The notes below the pieces were generated by a model that saw nothing but the letters and a program-made list of their open reading frames with translations, was not told where the DNA came from and ran no database searches. Shown here in pieces: positions 7,602 through 9,877 of a stretch of 9,877 nucleotides of DNA (its first letter is position 1; each line of letters starts with the position of its first letter). Origin of the DNA: Eubacteriales bacterium (GTDB lineage: Bacteria > Bacillota > Clostridia > Oscillospirales > CAG-382); the NCBI GenBank assembly GCA_028701715.1, contig JAQVQF010000075.1:1-9877 (forward strand), written 5' to 3'. The position numbers were made by a program, and so were the translations under genes.

Positions 7602-7635
7602 AAAAAATATACAACCTACCGCAAACAGGTTGTAT
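7602..7635 (-). terminator. Intrinsic terminator on the minus strand
   Basis: Nine-base arms ATACAACCT (7609-7617) and AGGTTGTAT (7627-7635) enclose a 9-nt loop. On the minus strand the stem is followed by A and then six T (7607..7602). A smaller hairpin (ATGAC/GTCAT, 7637-7653) lies just before it. It would end transcripts arriving from 7897-8919 or from an unseen small RNA, and would insulate the downstream sugar promoter. Confidence 0.72.
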
Positions 7636-7896
7636 TATGACAAAATTCGTCATTATTTTAAGCAATTATTAGCTATATGATTTAAGCATTTTACACAAAA
7701 ATCAAGCTCTTTTTTCTACACTCTCAAGATTCGTACAAAACATTTGTTCTGCTGATTTTACCGTAGAAACAGCTGTTTTTTACATAAAAAGCATACGGAA
7801 AACGTTGTTGTCATTATTAGTTAAATGATTGTCTGTCCTAATATGCGGCATGTTATTAAGCGACAAAACAATGTCGTATCGTTATGAAGCGCTTTG

Positions 7897-8919
7897 TCAG
7901 CTTAAGGTAACGGTAACGATAAAGCCCGAGGAATTGTCCCCCGATACGGTATATTCGGCGCCTTCGGGAATTTTGACCTGAGTTATTCCGGAAGAAGCCG
8001 CTTCGCAATAATATATTGCGTACTTGACGCCGTCGTACTCAACCTTGTATTGATTTTCATAGCTGAATCTTCTGCAGAAATCGATATATTCCTCAAGACA
8101 ATATTGATTCAACGTCATAAGGTACGCATGGGGTTTGCCGACATATCTGAAAAAGTTCGGGGAAGCGTCATAGTCGGTAATGGAGGTCTTCCCTTCCGGG
8201 TACCTCAGCACGAAGCCGTAATACTTGCAATTTTCGGCAAGCCATAAAAACTTACCTTCGGTAAGCGAACCGTCGCTTGACGGATAAACGGTGCATTTAA
8301 AGGATAACCCTGTATGAAGGTCGCTTCCGCCGCCAATCGCCGTATCCTTGCCCTGATCATAAACGGCCTGCTGTTCGGCGCTGTCCCTGTAAGCGACGGT
8401 AAGCGTGAGGGAATTGGATCCGACGGCACCGTAAAGGCCGTCGAGCATTTCGTTAAGAGAGGTTATTATGCTTGATGAAATCTTCAAGGATCCGTCTATA
8501 AGCTTATAGTTACCCGTGCGGTTTTCGTATATGCTGACAAGAGGCGCGTTCTGATTGAAATCATATTGATAATCATTGTTGACAACAATCAAATCGCCGC
8601 TGTGTATGGCGTTGAATTCAAACGGCACATATACATAACCGCCGGGGTCGCTGACTTCGGAGCTTGTGTCCGAAACGGTATCGGATTCGGATGAATCCTC
8701 CGATTGATCCGAGCCCTCATCCTCGGACGACGCTGCCGATGAATCCTCTGCCGAGGATTCCACCCGGGATTGTTCGCCCGCGGGTTCCGACGTTTTGTCG
8801 AATATGTAACTGGCGAACAGCACGGTGAGAATAACCACAATAACGCTGAGGCAGGCTATCACCGCGATAATATTTATAAAATTGTAATTATCCTTTTTCA
8901 CCTTAACGGGCTTGCCCAT
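7897..8919 (-). CDS. Membrane-anchored degenerate VanY-like (M15B) D,D-carboxypeptidase homologue
   Basis: From the ATG at 8919 (GGAAGG ribosome site 9 nt upstream) the protein has 340 residues: a short cytoplasmic tail, one membrane helix (about 15-40), a low-complexity Ser/Asp/Glu linker (about 44-92), a VanY-like domain (about 115-285) and a beta-rich tail. The fold is recognised from YRDSAEQQAVYDQG, GSDLHTGLSF, FLWLAENCKYYGFVLRYPEG and the segment ending RYVGKPHA. Active family members have SEHxxGLAxD and ExWH. Here the first zinc His is Leu201, the zinc Asp is Lys208, the catalytic Glu is Ser253 and the last zinc His is Phe256. His202 is shifted by one position. The protein therefore probably cannot bind zinc or cleave peptidoglycan stem peptides, and may bind them or act as a wall-associated structural or sensory protein. 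An upstream in-frame TTG at 8958 has no ribosome site. It is transcribed alone, between two terminators. Confidence 0.82.
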   Translation of the reverse strand: MGKPVKVKKDNYNFINIIAVIACLSVIVVILTVLFASYIFDKTSEPAGEQSRVESSAEDSSAASSEDEGSDQSEDSSESDTVSDTSSEVSDPGGYVYVPFEFNAIHSGDLIVVNNDYQYDFNQNAPLVSIYENRTGNYKLIDGSLKISSSIITSLNEMLDGLYGAVGSNSLTLTVAYRDSAEQQAVYDQGKDTAIGGGSDLHTGLSFKCTVYPSSDGSLTEGKFLWLAENCKYYGFVLRYPEGKTSITDYDASPNFFRYVGKPHAYLMTLNQYCLEEYIDFCRRFSYENQYKVEYDGVKYAIYYCEAASSGITQVKIPEGAEYTVSGDNSSGFIVTVTLS

Positions 8920-8988
8920 TATTCCGCACCTTCCCTTTCCGTCAGTTGTCGCCTTCAAAAATAAAATATGATTTTTTTGAACGGTAAA

Positions 8989-8994
8989 ATTATA
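8989..8994 (-). promoter_or_regulatory. Possible -10 box for the VanY-like gene
   Basis: TATAAT on the minus strand lies about 70 nt above the ATG at 8919, a reasonable promoter distance. No good -35 box is found 16-18 nt upstream, where the GC-rich terminator arm lies. It could instead be part of the A/T tail of that terminator. Confidence 0.35.
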
Positions 8995-9060
8995 ACCCGC
9001 CGCACTTTCACAGCGTTATAGGCTTATGCTTTATAACACGCTCCGTCCGCGCGGCGGGTT
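8994..9060 (-). terminator. GC-rich long stem-loop after the PFOR gene, probable terminator
   Basis: Perfect 10-bp arms AACCCGCCGC (8994-9003) and GCGGCGGGTT (9051-9060) enclose 47 nt. That interior contains its own imperfect hairpin: GCGTTATA (9013-9020) pairs with TATAACACGC (9033-9042 region) around a 2-nt bulge. It begins 14 nt after the PFOR stop. The following minus-strand tail (ATAATTTTACC) is only moderately T-rich, so termination efficiency is uncertain. Confidence 0.5.
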
Positions 9061-9074
9061 GCTTTACATATTAA

Positions 9075-9877
9075 TTATTGCCCGTCGGCAAGCGTTTTCA
9101 GCTTGAGATACTTTGCCTTTGCCTCTTGCTCGGCTCTTTCGAAAAGCACCTTCGCTCTTTCCGGGAAGAACAGATTGAGGGAAGAATATCTTGACTCGGA
9201 ATTGATAAATTCCTTGTAATCCGTGGAAGGCTCCTTGGAATCGAGAGTGAAGGGATTTTTGCCTTCCTCCGCGGCAATGGGATTGAATCTGAAGGTATGC
9301 CAGTAGCCCGCCGCGACCGCAGCCTTGGTTTCAAGCATGGAGGTTCCGAGTCCCTTCTTTATGCCGTGATTTATGCAGGGCGCGTAGCCGATGACAAGCG
9401 AGGGGCCGTGATAGCTTTCGGCTTCGGATATGGCCTTGACGCACTGATTGTAATCCGAACCCATGGCTACCTGAGCGACATAAACATATCCGTAGCTCAT
9501 GGCGATTGCCGCAAGGTCTTTCTTCTTGGTGGTTTTGCCCGCGGCCGCAAACTGCGCCACGGAACCGGTCGGGGTGGATTTGGAAGCCTGTCCGCCGGTG
9601 TTGGAATAAACCTCCGTATCAAATACGAATACGTTGACATCCTCACCGGAAGCGAGCACATGGTCGAGACCGCCGAAGCCTATGTCGTACGACCAGCCGT
9701 CGCCGCCGAATATCCACATCGATTTTTTAACAAAGAGGTCCTTCATAGCGAGAGCCTGCTTGTACCGAGGATCGAATTCGCAGCCGCAGGAGCCGCATTC
9801 GACATTTGCTTGTTCGATAGCGGCGATAAGCTTCGCGGAAGCGTCCTTGGATGCTTCGCCGTCATCCTTCGCCTCAA
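9075..9877 (-). CDS. nifJ: Pyruvate:ferredoxin (flavodoxin) oxidoreductase, C-terminal part
   Basis: This enzyme oxidises pyruvate and CoA to acetyl-CoA and CO2 and reduces ferredoxin, the central step of anaerobic pyruvate use, in the cytoplasm. About 266 C-terminal residues of an expected 1170-1190 are present. The frame is open to the window edge, so the true start lies outside. The Met at 9746 is internal: the upstream codons encode continuing PFOR-like sequence. The thiamine diphosphate domain shows GGDGWSYDIGFGGLDHV (visible residues about 57-73) and, some 30 residues on, SNTGGQ. YAPCINHGI (Cys about 167) carries the last cysteine ligand of the proximal [4Fe-4S] cluster. The other ligands are outside the window. 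An extra cysteine triplet CGSCGC sits at about 27-32. A stem-loop follows the stop, so it is probably the end of its transcription unit and unrelated to the sugar operon. Confidence 0.95.
   Translation of the reverse strand, partial: EAKDDGEASKDASAKLIAAIEQANVECGSCGCEFDPRYKQALAMKDLFVKKSMWIFGGDGWSYDIGFGGLDHVLASGEDVNVFVFDTEVYSNTGGQASKSTPTGSVAQFAAAGKTTKKKDLAAIAMSYGYVYVAQVAMGSDYNQCVKAISEAESYHGPSLVIGYAPCINHGIKKGLGTSMLETKAAVAAGYWHTFRFNPIAAEEGKNPFTLDSKEPSTDYKEFINSESRYSSLNLFFPERAKVLFERAEQEAKAKYLKLKTLADGQ

Larger units (their letters stand above)
7212..7896. other. 685-nt AT-rich intergenic region with clustered regulatory elements
   Basis: No credible protein gene is present. The one open frame of note on the minus strand (7471-7665) has no ribosome site, overlaps the terminator and has a composition expected from AT-rich noncoding DNA. 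The left half (7212-7440) holds the operon promoter and candidate operators. The right half (7600-7896) holds a terminator and several inverted repeats: AAACAGCTGTTT (7767-7778, perfect), CCGTA/TACGG arms at 7761-7765 and 7794-7798, and a weak CGACA/TGTCG hairpin at 7861-7876. A long 3' untranslated region or a small RNA is possible in the right half, but no clear promoter for one was found. Confidence 0.6.

Noticed and set aside
7471..7665. A 64-codon open frame on the minus strand in the intergenic region.
   Set aside because: There is no ribosome binding site, it runs over the terminator and inverted repeats, and its residue content is that of random AT-rich DNA.
8920..8958. An N-terminal extension of the VanY-like protein from a TTG codon.
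   Set aside because: No ribosome site precedes the TTG, whereas the ATG at 8919 has GGAAGG at 9 nt and places the positive residues directly before the membrane helix.
9744..9746. An ATG that could be read as the start of a short 223-aa PFOR-like protein.
   Set aside because: The frame stays open upstream to the window edge and encodes continuing PFOR-like sequence, so this Met is internal.
1..9877. CRISPR arrays, tRNA or rRNA genes, insertion sequences and defence-system genes.
   Set aside because: I looked for regularly spaced repeats, tRNA-like cloverleaf ends, transposase motifs and terminal inverted repeats, and saw none.

Overview
The window looks like chromosomal DNA from an anaerobic, Gram-positive, Clostridia-type bacterium, plausibly an uncultured gut Oscillospirales/Ruminococcaceae-like lineage. 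This rests on a pyruvate:ferredoxin oxidoreductase gene, strong AGGAGG-type ribosome binding sites, moderate GC, and a sugar ABC transporter operon of a layout common in such organisms. The assignment is inference from gene style, not a database match. Every gene I can support lies on the minus strand, so gene order is read from high to low coordinates.

Right end (9075-9877): the C-terminal part of pyruvate:ferredoxin oxidoreductase (nifJ/por type), running off the window edge. A GC-rich stem-loop (8994-9060) follows it. Next is a single gene (7897-8919) for a membrane-anchored, extracytoplasmic protein with the fold signature of VanY-type (M15B) D,D-carboxypeptidases. All the zinc and catalytic positions I can align are replaced, so it is probably a pseudo-enzyme.

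Intergenic region (7212-7896, AT-rich): no convincing gene, but many signals. There is an intrinsic terminator about 260 nt past the preceding stop codon. A consensus sigma-A promoter (TTGACA, 17 nt, TATAAT) drives the downstream operon. Around that promoter are a 14-bp palindrome at the predicted start site, a LacI/CcpA-like operator with a central CG, and three alternating GTGCAA/TTGCAC half-sites. Together these suggest a sugar-regulated promoter.

Main operon (7211 down to 67): a very large secreted solute-binding protein (1126 aa, with two N-terminal beta-sandwich, carbohydrate-binding-like modules before the binding domain), two MalF/MalG-type permeases, and a membrane protein made of an extracytoplasmic beta-propeller (NHL-like), TPR helices and a Yip1 membrane domain. 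The four genes are tightly spaced and were probably co-transcribed from the 7288-7316 promoter. No ATPase gene is present, so energy presumably comes from a shared MsmX-type ATPase encoded elsewhere. I infer that the large binding protein captures a complex glycan or oligosaccharide at the cell surface and passes it to the permeases, with the propeller/Yip1 protein as an accessory.

Left edge (1-69): the Yip1 domain stops abruptly in the middle of its membrane region. A different, markedly AT-rich reading frame begins 6 nt later and resembles the N-terminus of an HD-domain phosphohydrolase. This is either a real recombination breakpoint or an assembly chimera, and is one of the two observations most worth checking. 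The other is the degenerate carboxypeptidase.
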